Assembly: GCA_021325635.1 (NCBI GenBank)
Contig: JAJPGV010000056.1
Coordinates: forward strand, 225,690 to 289,689
Direction: 5' to 3'
DNA from: Chloroflexota bacterium
Lineage (GTDB): Bacteria > Chloroflexota > JAJPGV01
DNA length: 64,000 nucleotides
Shown here: positions 36,009 to 44,555 of the stretch, one piece after another
How positions within the stretch are numbered: the stretch's first letter is position 1
How the letters are laid out: the number at the start of each line of letters is the position of its first letter
Position numbers and translations under genes: made by a program
Notes under the pieces: generated by a model
What the model saw: the letters and a program-made list of their open reading frames with translations, nothing else
Told to the model about the DNA's origin: nothing
Databases searched by the model: none

Positions 36009-36826
36009 TCGGCCGCCCGTGAGCCGAAGTACCGCGCCAGGTCGCGGATCATGGGGCCCATGTGGGGGTGCTCCGGCTGGACCGCGACCTCGATGCCCCG
36101 CCGGCGCAGGCCGGCGGCCGCGACAGGGCCCACGGCCGCGACGGTCAGCTTGCGCAGGCCGGCGGTCAGCTGATCCGTTTTGCCGGCGGCTTCCGCCACG
36201 CTGTACAGGTTGTTGACCTGCGTCACGCTGGTTACGGCCAGGGCCTGGGCGCGGTCCAGGTGATCGATCAGCTCTGCCATCGGGCCAACGTCGTCCGGGA
36301 GCGCCCAGCGATACAGGGGCAGCTCCAGCACGCCGGCGCCCCTCTCCTCCAACCCCTGGCGCAGCTCCAGGTCAGGCCCGCCGTAGAGCTGCACCGCAAC
36401 CCGGCTGAAGCTGTCTCCCTGCAGCGAGGCGAGGACCTCCCGCGAGGTGTTGGGCTCGGCGGCCGCGCGGTCGATGCGAATGCCGAGGTCGCGCAGGACC
36501 GCCTGGGGCTTGGGTCCACGAATAGCGACGAGCGCTGCGGCAAGCACCTCGCGCAGCCGCGCCTCCAGCTCCAGCTGGGCGGCCAGGTCGAACATCGCCC
36601 TGGCGCCCACGCCAGTCAGGAAAATCACGACGTCGGTGCCGTCGGAGCACAGCTGCCGCAGCTTGGCAACGCTTTCGGATCGATCGTCGGGCGGCGTTTC
36701 GCGCATGGCCGGAACCGACCACGGCTCCCCTCCGTAACGGCGCACGAGGTCCGCTATCTCGCGAGAGCGCCGCGCTTCCAGCAGGACGACGGTCTTGCCT
36801 TCGAGTCCGCCAAGCGCTTCGGCCAT
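36005..36826 (-). CDS. hemD: Uroporphyrinogen-III synthase HemD
   Basis: 273 residues. The HemD fold is low in conservation but recognisable: VVLLEARRSREIADLVRRYG at the start, VIFLTGVGARAMFDLAAQL (the T-G-x-x-A motif), AIRGPKPQAVLRDLGI, a hinge, then AVTSVTQVNNLYSVAE and VAAVGPVAAAGLRRRGIEVA. It closes hydroxymethylbilane into uroporphyrinogen III, the substrate of the next gene, which it overlaps by 4 bases. Confidence 0.88.
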   Translation of the reverse strand: MAEALGGLEGKTVVLLEARRSREIADLVRRYGGEPWSVPAMRETPPDDRSESVAKLRQLCSDGTDVVIFLTGVGARAMFDLAAQLELEARLREVLAAALVAIRGPKPQAVLRDLGIRIDRAAAEPNTSREVLASLQGDSFSRVAVQLYGGPDLELRQGLEERGAGVLELPLYRWALPDDVGPMAELIDHLDRAQALAVTSVTQVNNLYSVAEAAGKTDQLTAGLRKLTVAAVGPVAAAGLRRRGIEVAVQPEHPHMGPMIRDLARYFGSRAAE

Positions 36827-36912
36827 GATTCAGGCGCCGCTCGTGGTTAAGAGACGCAGCAAGCCCGGTTCCTGTCCGCGGCTGTCAGCGCTGAGCGGCC
36901 GGGGTACGCTGC

Positions 36913-38646
36913 TCAGGCAGCGCATTCTCCTTCACCGCGGACGACGACGTAGACCTCGTCGGCGCCCCAATCCTTATAGGCATCGAGGTCCTTGTACAGC
37001 GGCCCGACGACCCGCAGGTCGGCAATCAGCTCCTTGATGGGCTCAATGCCGGTTCGATCGAGCCAGGCGTAGAAGCTCTCGCCGTCCTGCTTGCCGGAGG
37101 TGAACGCCGCCAGCACCCGTTCGAGCGCCTGGGGGACGCGCTTGGCCGCGACCTTGCCCACTCTCTTACCGATGCGCAGTCCCTCGGGCGTATTGCCGCC
37201 GCCGATCCACATCTCGTAGGACGGAACCTGGAGCTCGTTCTGCTTGGTGGACGCGCCTTCGAAGCCAATCGTGCCCAGATGGTGCTGGCCGCAGCCGTTG
37301 GGGCAGCCGCTGATCTTGATCTTGACGTCTTCAGCTTCGGGGTATTTGGCTACGAGCTCCTGGACGGCGCCGCTCAGCCCGTAACGCGCCAGCTCAATGG
37401 AAGCGGTGATGGCCAGGCTGCAGCTCGTAGCGCCCGGGCAGGAGACCACGTCGGTGAGGGTCCGCGCGCCCGCGCCGCCCAGCCCCAGCTCGAACAGGTC
37501 GCGATGCAGCGCCGGAAGCTGCTCCTCGCGAAGCCAGCGCAGCACCACGTTCTGGGTAATCGTCGTCCGCACCAGCCCGCCGTTGTGCCGTCGCGAGATT
37601 GCGGCCAGGCCGCGCAGGAACTCCGGGTAGAGGTCCCCAGTGGGCACGGTGACGAATGCGCTGAAGTAACCAGCCTGTTTCTGCGCCACCACATTCGTTC
37701 GACGCCACTCAGCAAAGCCGGGGATGGGGTCGGCCAGCGGAACGTCGCTCGGCAGGACGTCCTCCTCGGACGGCAGCGCCATGAGCGGGGCCAGGTCGAT
37801 CTTCTTGCCCTCGAGCTTGGCCAGCTCCTCGTCCACGAGATCCTTGAACGCTTCGAAGCCAATCTTCTCGAGCACGAACTTCATGCGCGCGGCGTTCTTG
37901 TTCTTGCGATTGCCGGTCTTGTCGAACACGGCCAGGATGGCCTCAGCCAGCAGCAGGTACTCGTCGAAGGTGACGAACTCCCGGATGACAGGGGCTTTGC
38001 GGGGCATCGTCGATGTGCCGCCGCCTGCCACGACGCGGAAGCCCGGCACGCCATCCTTGACCACCGCCTGATAGCCGATGTCGTGAATCCCCAGCACGGC
38101 GCAGTCCTCCCTGCAGCCGGAAAAGGCGACCTTGAACTTGCGCGGCAGCGCCTGATTCTCGGGCTTCCGCAGGAAGTAGCGCGCGAAGGCGGCCGTGTAG
38201 GGCGTCACGTCGAATGGCTCGGTGGGGTCGACTCCCGCCAGCGGGCAGGCAGTGACGTTGCGGACGGTGTTGCTGCAGGCCTCACGCGTGGTCAGGCCAA
38301 CCGGGGCCAGCCGCCGCATGATCTCGGGGACGTTGTCCAGGTTCACGAAGTGCAGCTGGATGTTCTGGCGGGTCGTGATATGGCCCTTGTTGCTCCCGGC
38401 GAAGGTCTCGGCAATGTCGCCGATGACGTCCAGCTGATCCGCCGTCAGGCCGCCAAAGGGGATCTTGATGCGTACCATCTGGTTATCGGCCTGCCGCTGG
38501 CCGTAGATGCCGCGGGTAAGACGCCAGGCGCGAAAATCCCCCGGCTCAATCTCGCCAGCGCGGAACGCGCGGCCCTTTGCCTCGAACTCTTCGATCTCGG
38601 ATTCCAGGGGCGCAAGGACGCCCCGAGTGCCCACCGCTGGTGTCAT
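36913..38646 (-). CDS. Siroheme/4Fe-4S sulfite or nitrite reductase (ferredoxin type)
   Basis: 577 residues from ATG 38646. Two ferredoxin-like/core repeats: GHITTRQNIQLHFVNLDNVP and FVTVPTGDLYPEFLRG...TTITQNVVLRW. The cluster-siroheme ligands are CPGATSCSLAIT (C-x5-C) and SGCPNGCGQHHLG (C-x3-C). An N-terminal ACSNTVRNVTACPLAG segment is also typical. It makes a six-electron reduction of sulfite to sulfide or nitrite to ammonia using ferredoxin. Neighbouring siroheme genes and cysQ favour sulfite; the ammonium transporter elsewhere does not decide. The promoter appears leaderless and carries a palindrome. Confidence 0.88.
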   Translation of the reverse strand: MTPAVGTRGVLAPLESEIEEFEAKGRAFRAGEIEPGDFRAWRLTRGIYGQRQADNQMVRIKIPFGGLTADQLDVIGDIAETFAGSNKGHITTRQNIQLHFVNLDNVPEIMRRLAPVGLTTREACSNTVRNVTACPLAGVDPTEPFDVTPYTAAFARYFLRKPENQALPRKFKVAFSGCREDCAVLGIHDIGYQAVVKDGVPGFRVVAGGGTSTMPRKAPVIREFVTFDEYLLLAEAILAVFDKTGNRKNKNAARMKFVLEKIGFEAFKDLVDEELAKLEGKKIDLAPLMALPSEEDVLPSDVPLADPIPGFAEWRRTNVVAQKQAGYFSAFVTVPTGDLYPEFLRGLAAISRRHNGGLVRTTITQNVVLRWLREEQLPALHRDLFELGLGGAGARTLTDVVSCPGATSCSLAITASIELARYGLSGAVQELVAKYPEAEDVKIKISGCPNGCGQHHLGTIGFEGASTKQNELQVPSYEMWIGGGNTPEGLRIGKRVGKVAAKRVPQALERVLAAFTSGKQDGESFYAWLDRTGIEPIKELIADLRVVGPLYKDLDAYKDWGADEVYVVVRGEGECAA

Positions 38647-38652
38647 TTGTCC

Positions 38653-38682
38653 AGGGTAGAGAAAAAAGTTGACATTGTCAAC
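38653..38682 (-). promoter_or_regulatory. Leaderless promoter of the reductase with a GTTGAC palindrome
   Basis: Minus strand: TTGACA (38681-38676), 17 bases, TACCCT (38658-38653), six bases, ATG 38646. The -35 lies inside the perfect palindrome GTTGACATTGTCAAC at 38668-38682, so a dimeric regulator bound there would block the -35. Confidence 0.6.
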
Positions 38683-38707
38683 CGAAATAGTCAACAAATG
38701 GCAGATA

Positions 38708-38737
38708 GTTGAATATGCAACTTGTTTGGGGTACACT
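38708..38737 (+). promoter_or_regulatory. Promoter of pirin gene with a second GTTG-type palindrome
   Basis: TTGAAT (38709-38714), 17 bases, TACACT (38732-38737). The -35 lies in GTTGAATATGCAAC (38708-38721), an imperfect palindrome resembling the site at 38668-38682. TAGTCAAC at 38689-38696 between them is a further half-site. The gene starts 47 bases downstream with its own ribosome site. Confidence 0.5.
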
Positions 38738-38784
38738 CGCCGTCATACGCTGGCGCAGCCGCGCCGGCTTCGAGGAGCAGCTCT

Positions 38785-39687
38785 ATGGCTATTGAAATCG
38801 AGACCAGCCGGTCGGTGGCCGGCGTCGTCAACACCGTGCGTCAGCTGGAAGGCGGTGGGTTCGTGGTACGGCGTCCATTTCCAACGCAGACGCTCGCCCA
38901 TGCCGACCCGTTCATGCTGCTGGACCACATGGGTCCGGCTGACTATGGCCCGGGCGAAGCCGTGGGTGCGCCCGACCACCCGCATCGCGGATTCGAGACC
39001 GTGACCTATATGCTGGAAGGCGCGTTCGAGCACAAGGATTCCCAGGGGCATCAGGGGCGTTTGGGCCCGGCCGACGTGCAGTGGATGACTGCCGGCTCGG
39101 GCATCGTCCATTCGGAGATGCCGGCGCAGGAAATCATGCGTGACGGCGGGCGAGTCAACGGCTTTCAGCTGTGGGTCAACCTGCCGGCCAAGGACAAGAT
39201 GATCCACCCGCGCTACCAGGAGATCCCGGGCGCAGGCATTCCTGTGGCCAGGAGTGACGACGGCAGGGTGAGCGTTCGCGTGATCGCCGGCGAAGCGCTT
39301 GGAGCGAGAGCGGTTATCGACACACGAACGCCGATCGTGTACCTGCACTTCACCCTGCAGCCGGGAGGGCGAGTGTCGCAGCTCGTACCAGCCGGGTACA
39401 ACGCCTTCGGCTATGTCATCAGGGGGGAGGGGCGTTTTGGCCCGGAGGGCCGGATGGCCAACGAAGGCCAGGCAGTGTTCTTCCGAAACGACGGAAACAC
39501 GATCGAGCTGTCCTCGAGCGAAGACGCCCCGCAGCCGCTCAGCCTGCTGCTGCTCGCCGGCCAGCCGCTGAACGAGCCCATAGCTCGGTATGGCCCGTTC
39601 GTCATGAACACGAAGGAAGAGATCTACCAGGCCATCGCCGACTACCAGGCCGGGCGCATGGGCGTGATTCCCGCAACCCTAGGCTGA
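38785..39687 (+). CDS. Pirin-family cupin protein
   Basis: 300 residues from ATG 38785, after GAGGAGC. Two cupin domains; the N-terminal one keeps the metal ligands of pirin: DHPHRGFETVTY (His, His) and GIVHSEMP (His and Glu). The second cupin (PIVYLHFTLQPGGRVSQLVP) lacks an obvious metal set. Pirins can be quercetinases or redox sensors. The promoter shares a palindrome type with the divergent sulfite/nitrite reductase gene, pointing to common control. Confidence 0.9.
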   Translation: MAIEIETSRSVAGVVNTVRQLEGGGFVVRRPFPTQTLAHADPFMLLDHMGPADYGPGEAVGAPDHPHRGFETVTYMLEGAFEHKDSQGHQGRLGPADVQWMTAGSGIVHSEMPAQEIMRDGGRVNGFQLWVNLPAKDKMIHPRYQEIPGAGIPVARSDDGRVSVRVIAGEALGARAVIDTRTPIVYLHFTLQPGGRVSQLVPAGYNAFGYVIRGEGRFGPEGRMANEGQAVFFRNDGNTIELSSSEDAPQPLSLLLLAGQPLNEPIARYGPFVMNTKEEIYQAIADYQAGRMGVIPATLG

Positions 39688-39699
39688 TCGCCCGCGGCT

Positions 39700-40326
39700 A
39701 TGCTGGCGTTGATGCCGCCAGCGCCTGAATCCCGCCCGTTGACCGTGGGGCCGGAGACGGACCGTTCTCCGGCCCCACGGCGCCCAACTCGCCAGCAGAT
39801 CCTGGCCGCGGCCGGCGGCACGGTGCCGGACGTCATCGCTCCGCACCTGCGTGTGCTGTTCTGCGGCATCAATCCCGGACTGTACTCGGCCGCGGTGAGC
39901 CATCACTTTGCCCGACCGGGCAACCGCTTCTGGCTGACGTTGCACCTGTCCGGCTTTACGCCGCGCCTGCTGACCTGCTTTGAGGAGCGTGAGCTGCCGG
40001 CGCTCGGGTTAGGGATCACCAATCTCGTGGCCCGTGGGACGGCCAGCGCCGCGGAACTCAGCGCGGAGGAGCTGCGCCAAGGCGCGGCTGCCCTGGCGCA
40101 GAAGACGGCGCTGTTCCGGCCTCGATACGTGGCTTTCGTCGGCATGCAGGCCTACCGCGTCGCGTTCGAGCGGCCAAAAGCCGCCGTTGGATTGCAGCCG
40201 GAGATGCTGGCCGAATCGAAGATCTGGCTGCTGCCGAATCCCAGCGGCCTCCAGGCGCACTACCAGCTGCCGGATCTCGCTCGGCTCTACGCCGACCTTC
40301 GTCAAGCGGCCGGGGAGGCGGGCTAG
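39700..40326 (+). CDS. mug: G/U mismatch-specific DNA glycosylase Mug
   Basis: 208 residues; an N-terminal 35-residue Pro-rich extension precedes the fold. The catalytic motif reads FCGINPGLYSAAVSHHFARP, then GNRFW, with GINPG the active-site loop of Mug/TDG. NLVARGTASAAELS and the second loop LPNPSGLQAHY complete the family. It removes uracil or ethenocytosine opposite guanine. The stop overlaps the convergent LLM gene by 4 bases. Confidence 0.9.
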   Translation: MLALMPPAPESRPLTVGPETDRSPAPRRPTRQQILAAAGGTVPDVIAPHLRVLFCGINPGLYSAAVSHHFARPGNRFWLTLHLSGFTPRLLTCFEERELPALGLGITNLVARGTASAAELSAEELRQGAAALAQKTALFRPRYVAFVGMQAYRVAFERPKAAVGLQPEMLAESKIWLLPNPSGLQAHYQLPDLARLYADLRQAAGEAG

Positions 40327-41303
40327 CCTGAAGTCCCACCCCTGCCCGCCACGGCGCTCCGAACCACTTCGGCGATCGCGCCCACGCGCGACAGTGGCAG
40401 CGAGGCTTCGAGATTCACCACGAACACGTCAATGCCATGGCGGGACATATCCGCCTCGATCTGCTGGCCGACTCGGCCGCGGTTCCCGACGTACGCTAGC
40501 TCGTCGAGCATGCTGTCGGTCAATGCCGCCGCCGCGCTGGGCTGGTCCCATCTGCCAATCCGCGCCTCGATCTCGGGTGTGAACCCGAGCCGGTCCTTCA
40601 CTGACTGCGCAAAACCGGCAATGACCTTCAGCTGGCGGGCACGGCTGCGGGCTCGGCTGTCGTCATCGAAGCAGACGTCGCTGGCGTAGAAGACACGCGG
40701 TCTGTTGCCCGATCGTTTCGCGCCTGTGTGCACGTAAGCGACCGTTTCGGGCAGGTCGAAGCGGGCCTTGCCGGAAATCAGCACGCCGTCGCACAGCTCC
40801 CCTGCCAGCTCCAGCACGTGTCTGCCGCGTCCCGCCATGTGAACCTCGATGCCGGCACGGGCGTATGGCAGCTGCGCCGATCTCAGCCGAAACAGGTCGC
40901 CCTCGAAATCGACCCGCTCGCCGGAGAAGAGACGCCGGGCGATGGAGATCGCTTCTCGAAGAGCGGTCAGGGGGTGCTCCCAACGCAGCCCCATCGGGCT
41001 GAGCGTGGCGAAGGCCCCTGGACCGTAGCCCAGCAGAGCGCGTCCGCCGGACAGCTCGTCCAGCGTGGCGGTCGCCGCCGCCGCCATGGCCGGGTGGCGC
41101 GTGTACGGGTTGGTGATGCCGGTGCCGACGCGTATGCGCTTCGTGGCAGCGAGCGCCGCGCCAATAGTGACGAAGCAATCTCGATTGAGCGCTTCGTCGC
41201 CAATCCAGGCGTAGGCAAATCCGGCCTCATCGAGCAGCTGGCAGATACGAACCACCTGCTCGACCGGGGCGTCCGGAAAGATCCATGCACCGGCAGGAAG
41301 CAT
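40323..41303 (-). CDS. LLM-class F420-type oxidoreductase
   Basis: 326 residues of luciferase-like barrel: VEQVVRICQLLDEAGFAYAW, RIRVGTGITNPYTRHPAMAA, TLDELSGGRALLGYGPGAF, ISIARRLFSGERVDFEGDLF. The GTGITNPYTRHP motif is characteristic of the F420-dependent methylene-tetrahydromethanopterin-reductase-like branch. Substrate unknown. The closest relative in this window is the LLM protein at 51671-52672 (GATNPSTRHPAVVAS). Confidence 0.85.
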   Translation of the reverse strand: MLPAGAWIFPDAPVEQVVRICQLLDEAGFAYAWIGDEALNRDCFVTIGAALAATKRIRVGTGITNPYTRHPAMAAAATATLDELSGGRALLGYGPGAFATLSPMGLRWEHPLTALREAISIARRLFSGERVDFEGDLFRLRSAQLPYARAGIEVHMAGRGRHVLELAGELCDGVLISGKARFDLPETVAYVHTGAKRSGNRPRVFYASDVCFDDDSRARSRARQLKVIAGFAQSVKDRLGFTPEIEARIGRWDQPSAAAALTDSMLDELAYVGNRGRVGQQIEADMSRHGIDVFVVNLEASLPLSRVGAIAEVVRSAVAGRGGTSG

Positions 41304-41331
41304 GACTGTCCCGTCCCCTTCGGCAGGATCC

Positions 41332-43425
41332 CTACTGGTGGTAGACCCGGCGGGCGTATTCTTCGACCATGCGATGGGTGGTGAAGCGGGCCGACGATAC
41401 GATCGCTCGCCTCATACGCTGCAGCCAGGCCAGCGGACTGTCGTAGTACTCCGGTAGGACACGCTCGGCCAGCAAACGATACAGACTGTCGGCGTCGCGG
41501 GCGTCTTCGGTCGCCGGATCGGTCGGCGAAGCCTCACCGCCAATGGCCCAGCCGTTGGTGCCGTCGTAGCCTTCCACCCACCAGCCATCGAGCACCGAGA
41601 GGTTGGGCACGCCGTTCAGGCTGGCCTTCATCCCGCTCGTCCCCGAAGCTTCGAGTGGCCGTCGCGGGTTGTTCAGCCAGACGTCTACGCCGGACGTCAG
41701 GAGCTTGCCCAGGCCCAAGTCATAGTCGGGAATGAACACGGCCTTGACCGGCGTGACCTTGCCCAGGCGGATGACTTCCTGGATGAGCCGCTTCCCGGCT
41801 TCGTCCTGGGGATGGGCCTTCCCGGCGACGACCAGCTGCACCTTGCCCGCCCCGATGTCCGTGAGCCGGTCCGGGTCGTGGAACAGCAGACCGGCGCGTT
41901 TATAGGTCGCGAATCGGCGAGCGAAACCGATGGTGAGCAGGTCGGGATCCAGGGGATCCGGCAGCATTTCGTTCAGCTGCTCGATCATGCGCAGCTTGTT
42001 GGCCCGATGCGCCGCCGCCAGATCGCCGTCGGGCAGGGTGTGGGCCTCGACGAGCAGGCGCGGATTGGTCCGCCAGCCGTTCAGGTAGTCGTCATACAGC
42101 CGGACCGTGGCCGGAGCGCACCAGGTCAAGTGGTGCACGCCGTTGGTGATGGAGTCGATAGGGCGTCCGGGAAACATGGCTCGGCTGACCTCACCGTGGC
42201 GGGTGGAGACACCATTGGCCGAGCGCGACACGTGCAGCGCCAGCTCGGTCATGGAGAACGCCGGCCCGCCGCTGCGTGAGGCCCCCAAGGACAGCAGATC
42301 GTCCACGCTGCAATGGATCTCGGTCTCGGCGTAGTGGCCCAGGTAGCCGGCAATCATCTCCGGCGGGAAGACGTCGTGTCCGGCAGGCACCGGCGTATGG
42401 GTGGTGAACACCACGCGTCCGGCCGCTCGGGCGCGGCTGACTTCGAAATGCTCCTCGAAGCGCCGGCACTCGCAGATCGCCTCCAGGCACATGAAGGCGG
42501 CGTGTCCTTCGTTGAGATGAAATGTGTCCAGCGCCTCGTATCCCAGCTCACGCAGCGCTCGCAGGCCACCGATACCGAGCACGATCTCCTGGCGGACGCG
42601 CAGCTCACGATCTCCGCCGTACAGGTGGCTGGTGATGAACCGGTCGTCCGCTGCGTTCTCGTCCAGGTCGGTATCCAGCAGGAACAGCGGCACGCGCCCC
42701 ACGTCGGTGCGCCAAACGCGGACCTTGACCTCGCGGCTGTCGAGCGGCACGCTCACCTGGGCCGGCCGACCCTGTGGGTCGAGAGCCGGCCGGAAGCCGT
42801 GCTCGAGGGGATGCATCTCGGGGTACTCCTCGTGCTGCATGCCCTGGTCGTCGATCGTCTGATGGAAATAGCCGCGGCGATACACCAGGCCTACCCCAAC
42901 CAGCGGAACGTTCAGGTCGGAGGCTGACTTCAGATGGTCGCCCGCAAGGACGCCCAGACCGCCGGAGTACAGCGGTAGGCTCTCGTGGATCCCGAACTCC
43001 GCGCTGAAGTAGGCGACGCGCCGTTCGGGTGCGGCGGCCGCGACGTAGGTGTCCATGCTGTCTACCGCGGCCTGCGCCAGGGCAGGGAGATCGCCCTCTT
43101 CGAGCCGCTCATGCTGCTCGGAAGTGAGGCGCCGAACGGCGTCATACGGGTTGCCGGCGAACGTCGGCAGGGCCCGGAACACGGCCATGGCGTCGTCGTG
43201 CCAGGCCCAGTAGTAATTGCTCAGGAGCCTATCGAGAAGGTTGAGAAGCAGGAGACGCACCACCCCGCGAATTTGGCTCGCCTGCCACGGCGAGCTTGCC
43301 TTGAACAATCGTACCGGCTGCTTCGCCGAATCCCGCCAGCCACACGCCTGTTGGGGGACGGCGATCGTGACTGGCCAGCGTATGTGCTGGGTGCGCACGT
43401 TGGCTGCAGCTGCTTCACCAGTCAT
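41332..43425 (-). CDS. glgP: Alpha-glucan phosphorylase
   Basis: About 697 residues from ATG 43425; the frame is open further upstream but a divergent gene begins at 43480. Family marks: RRVAYFSAEFGIHESLPLYS, GGLGVLAGDHLKSASDLNVP, LGIGGLRALRELGYEALDTF, HLNEGHAAFMCLE, TTHTPVPAGHDVFP, NGVHHLTW, FARRFATYKRAGLL and RRPLEASGTSGMKASLNGV for the pyridoxal-phosphate end. It phosphorolyses glycogen or maltodextrins to glucose 1-phosphate. The first 80 residues fit the family poorly, so the start is doubtful. Confidence 0.88.
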   Translation of the reverse strand: MTGEAAAANVRTQHIRWPVTIAVPQQACGWRDSAKQPVRLFKASSPWQASQIRGVVRLLLLNLLDRLLSNYYWAWHDDAMAVFRALPTFAGNPYDAVRRLTSEQHERLEEGDLPALAQAAVDSMDTYVAAAAPERRVAYFSAEFGIHESLPLYSGGLGVLAGDHLKSASDLNVPLVGVGLVYRRGYFHQTIDDQGMQHEEYPEMHPLEHGFRPALDPQGRPAQVSVPLDSREVKVRVWRTDVGRVPLFLLDTDLDENAADDRFITSHLYGGDRELRVRQEIVLGIGGLRALRELGYEALDTFHLNEGHAAFMCLEAICECRRFEEHFEVSRARAAGRVVFTTHTPVPAGHDVFPPEMIAGYLGHYAETEIHCSVDDLLSLGASRSGGPAFSMTELALHVSRSANGVSTRHGEVSRAMFPGRPIDSITNGVHHLTWCAPATVRLYDDYLNGWRTNPRLLVEAHTLPDGDLAAAHRANKLRMIEQLNEMLPDPLDPDLLTIGFARRFATYKRAGLLFHDPDRLTDIGAGKVQLVVAGKAHPQDEAGKRLIQEVIRLGKVTPVKAVFIPDYDLGLGKLLTSGVDVWLNNPRRPLEASGTSGMKASLNGVPNLSVLDGWWVEGYDGTNGWAIGGEASPTDPATEDARDADSLYRLLAERVLPEYYDSPLAWLQRMRRAIVSSARFTTHRMVEEYARRVYHQ

Positions 43426-43479
43426 ACGGGCTCGGGCAGTATCATTGGCTTTCCGTAGACGAACCTTCGGAGGTGGCCA

Positions 43480-44508
43480 TTGGCCGTTCCCGTGCCAGCC
43501 GAGTCGGCGCTGAGCTTGCTGCAGCTGATGCTGCGGATGCGCCGGCTGGAGGAGGAGGTCATCCACTTCCAGCGCGATCACCAGGGGCTGATTCGCGGCC
43601 ACGTGCACGTGTACATCGGGCAGGAAGCCGCGGGCGCGGCCGGCTGTTCCGTCCTGCGCAAGGAGGACCGGCTGTTCACCACGCATCGCAACCACGCCCA
43701 CGTGCTGGCTAAGGGCGGAGACGCCGGACGGATCCTGGCCGAGATCATCGGCCGGGCAGATGGCTTGTGCAAGGGGCGCGCGGGGACCTTTCACGTGGCC
43801 GATCCTGCTCTCGGCATCCTTCACACCTCAGCCATTGTGGGCGGGTGCCTGCCGCTGGCGGCGGGCGCAGCCTACGCCGCCAAGCTGCAGGGCAGCGGAC
43901 AGGCGACGGTCGCGTTCTTTGGCGATGGTGCGATGGAGGAGGGGGTGTTCTACGAGACCTTGAACATCGCCCAGCTGTGGCAGCTGCCGATGATCTTCTA
44001 CATGGAGAACAACGCCGTGCTGCCGGGTGAGCGCTCGGGCCGCGGATCGCCGTCGTCGGAGCACAGCGCCGAGGCTCTTTCGGATATTCCTCAGGCATTC
44101 GGCGTGTTGACCCAGCACGTAGATGGCACCGACGCCGAAGCCGTGCTGGAGTTGATGCAGGACTTGGTCGCCAGGAGCCGCCGGGGTGAGGGCCCGTTCT
44201 TCGTCGAATCGCGGACCTCACGCTGGCCGGGGAACTATGGCAGCGTGCCGAGCCTGGTCGGGGGCGATACCGACATCAGCTGGGCGTGGGACTGGCAGTC
44301 CGCTCCTGAAGTGGTCCGCCGCTGGGAGGAGCTGAGTGACCCCATCATGCTCTACGCCCGCAAGCTGCTCGACCGAGGAGCGCTTACGATCGATCGGCTG
44401 GTGGAGCTGGATGGCAGCGTGCGCGAAGAGATGGGGCACGCTGCCGAATTTGCCCTCAACAGTCCGTTGCCCGATGCGGCTGGCGCTCTGGAGTACGCGT
44501 ATGCGTAA
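43480..44508 (+). CDS. Thiamine-diphosphate dehydrogenase E1 alpha subunit (PdhA/AcoA-like)
   Basis: 342 residues from TTG 43480, 9 bases after CGGAGG. The ThDP motif is GDGAMEEGVFYETLNIAQLW, ending in MENN; RNHAHVLAKGG and GRAGTFHVADP are E1-alpha marks. With the beta subunit downstream it would decarboxylate pyruvate, acetoin or a branched 2-oxoacid. No E2 or E3 gene is present, so the lipoyl partner must be elsewhere. It is divergent from the phosphorylase gene, 54 bases away. Confidence 0.88.
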   Translation: MAVPVPAESALSLLQLMLRMRRLEEEVIHFQRDHQGLIRGHVHVYIGQEAAGAAGCSVLRKEDRLFTTHRNHAHVLAKGGDAGRILAEIIGRADGLCKGRAGTFHVADPALGILHTSAIVGGCLPLAAGAAYAAKLQGSGQATVAFFGDGAMEEGVFYETLNIAQLWQLPMIFYMENNAVLPGERSGRGSPSSEHSAEALSDIPQAFGVLTQHVDGTDAEAVLELMQDLVARSRRGEGPFFVESRTSRWPGNYGSVPSLVGGDTDISWAWDWQSAPEVVRRWEELSDPIMLYARKLLDRGALTIDRLVELDGSVREEMGHAAEFALNSPLPDAAGALEYAYA

Positions 44509-44555
44509 CTCAGTCAGCTACCTCGGCACTTGGCGCTCGGCACTGGCGTAGCGCG

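Noticed and set aside
37279..38712. A 477-codon plus-strand frame opposite the siroheme reductase
   Set aside because: No domain is recognisable and the minus strand holds all cluster and siroheme ligands.
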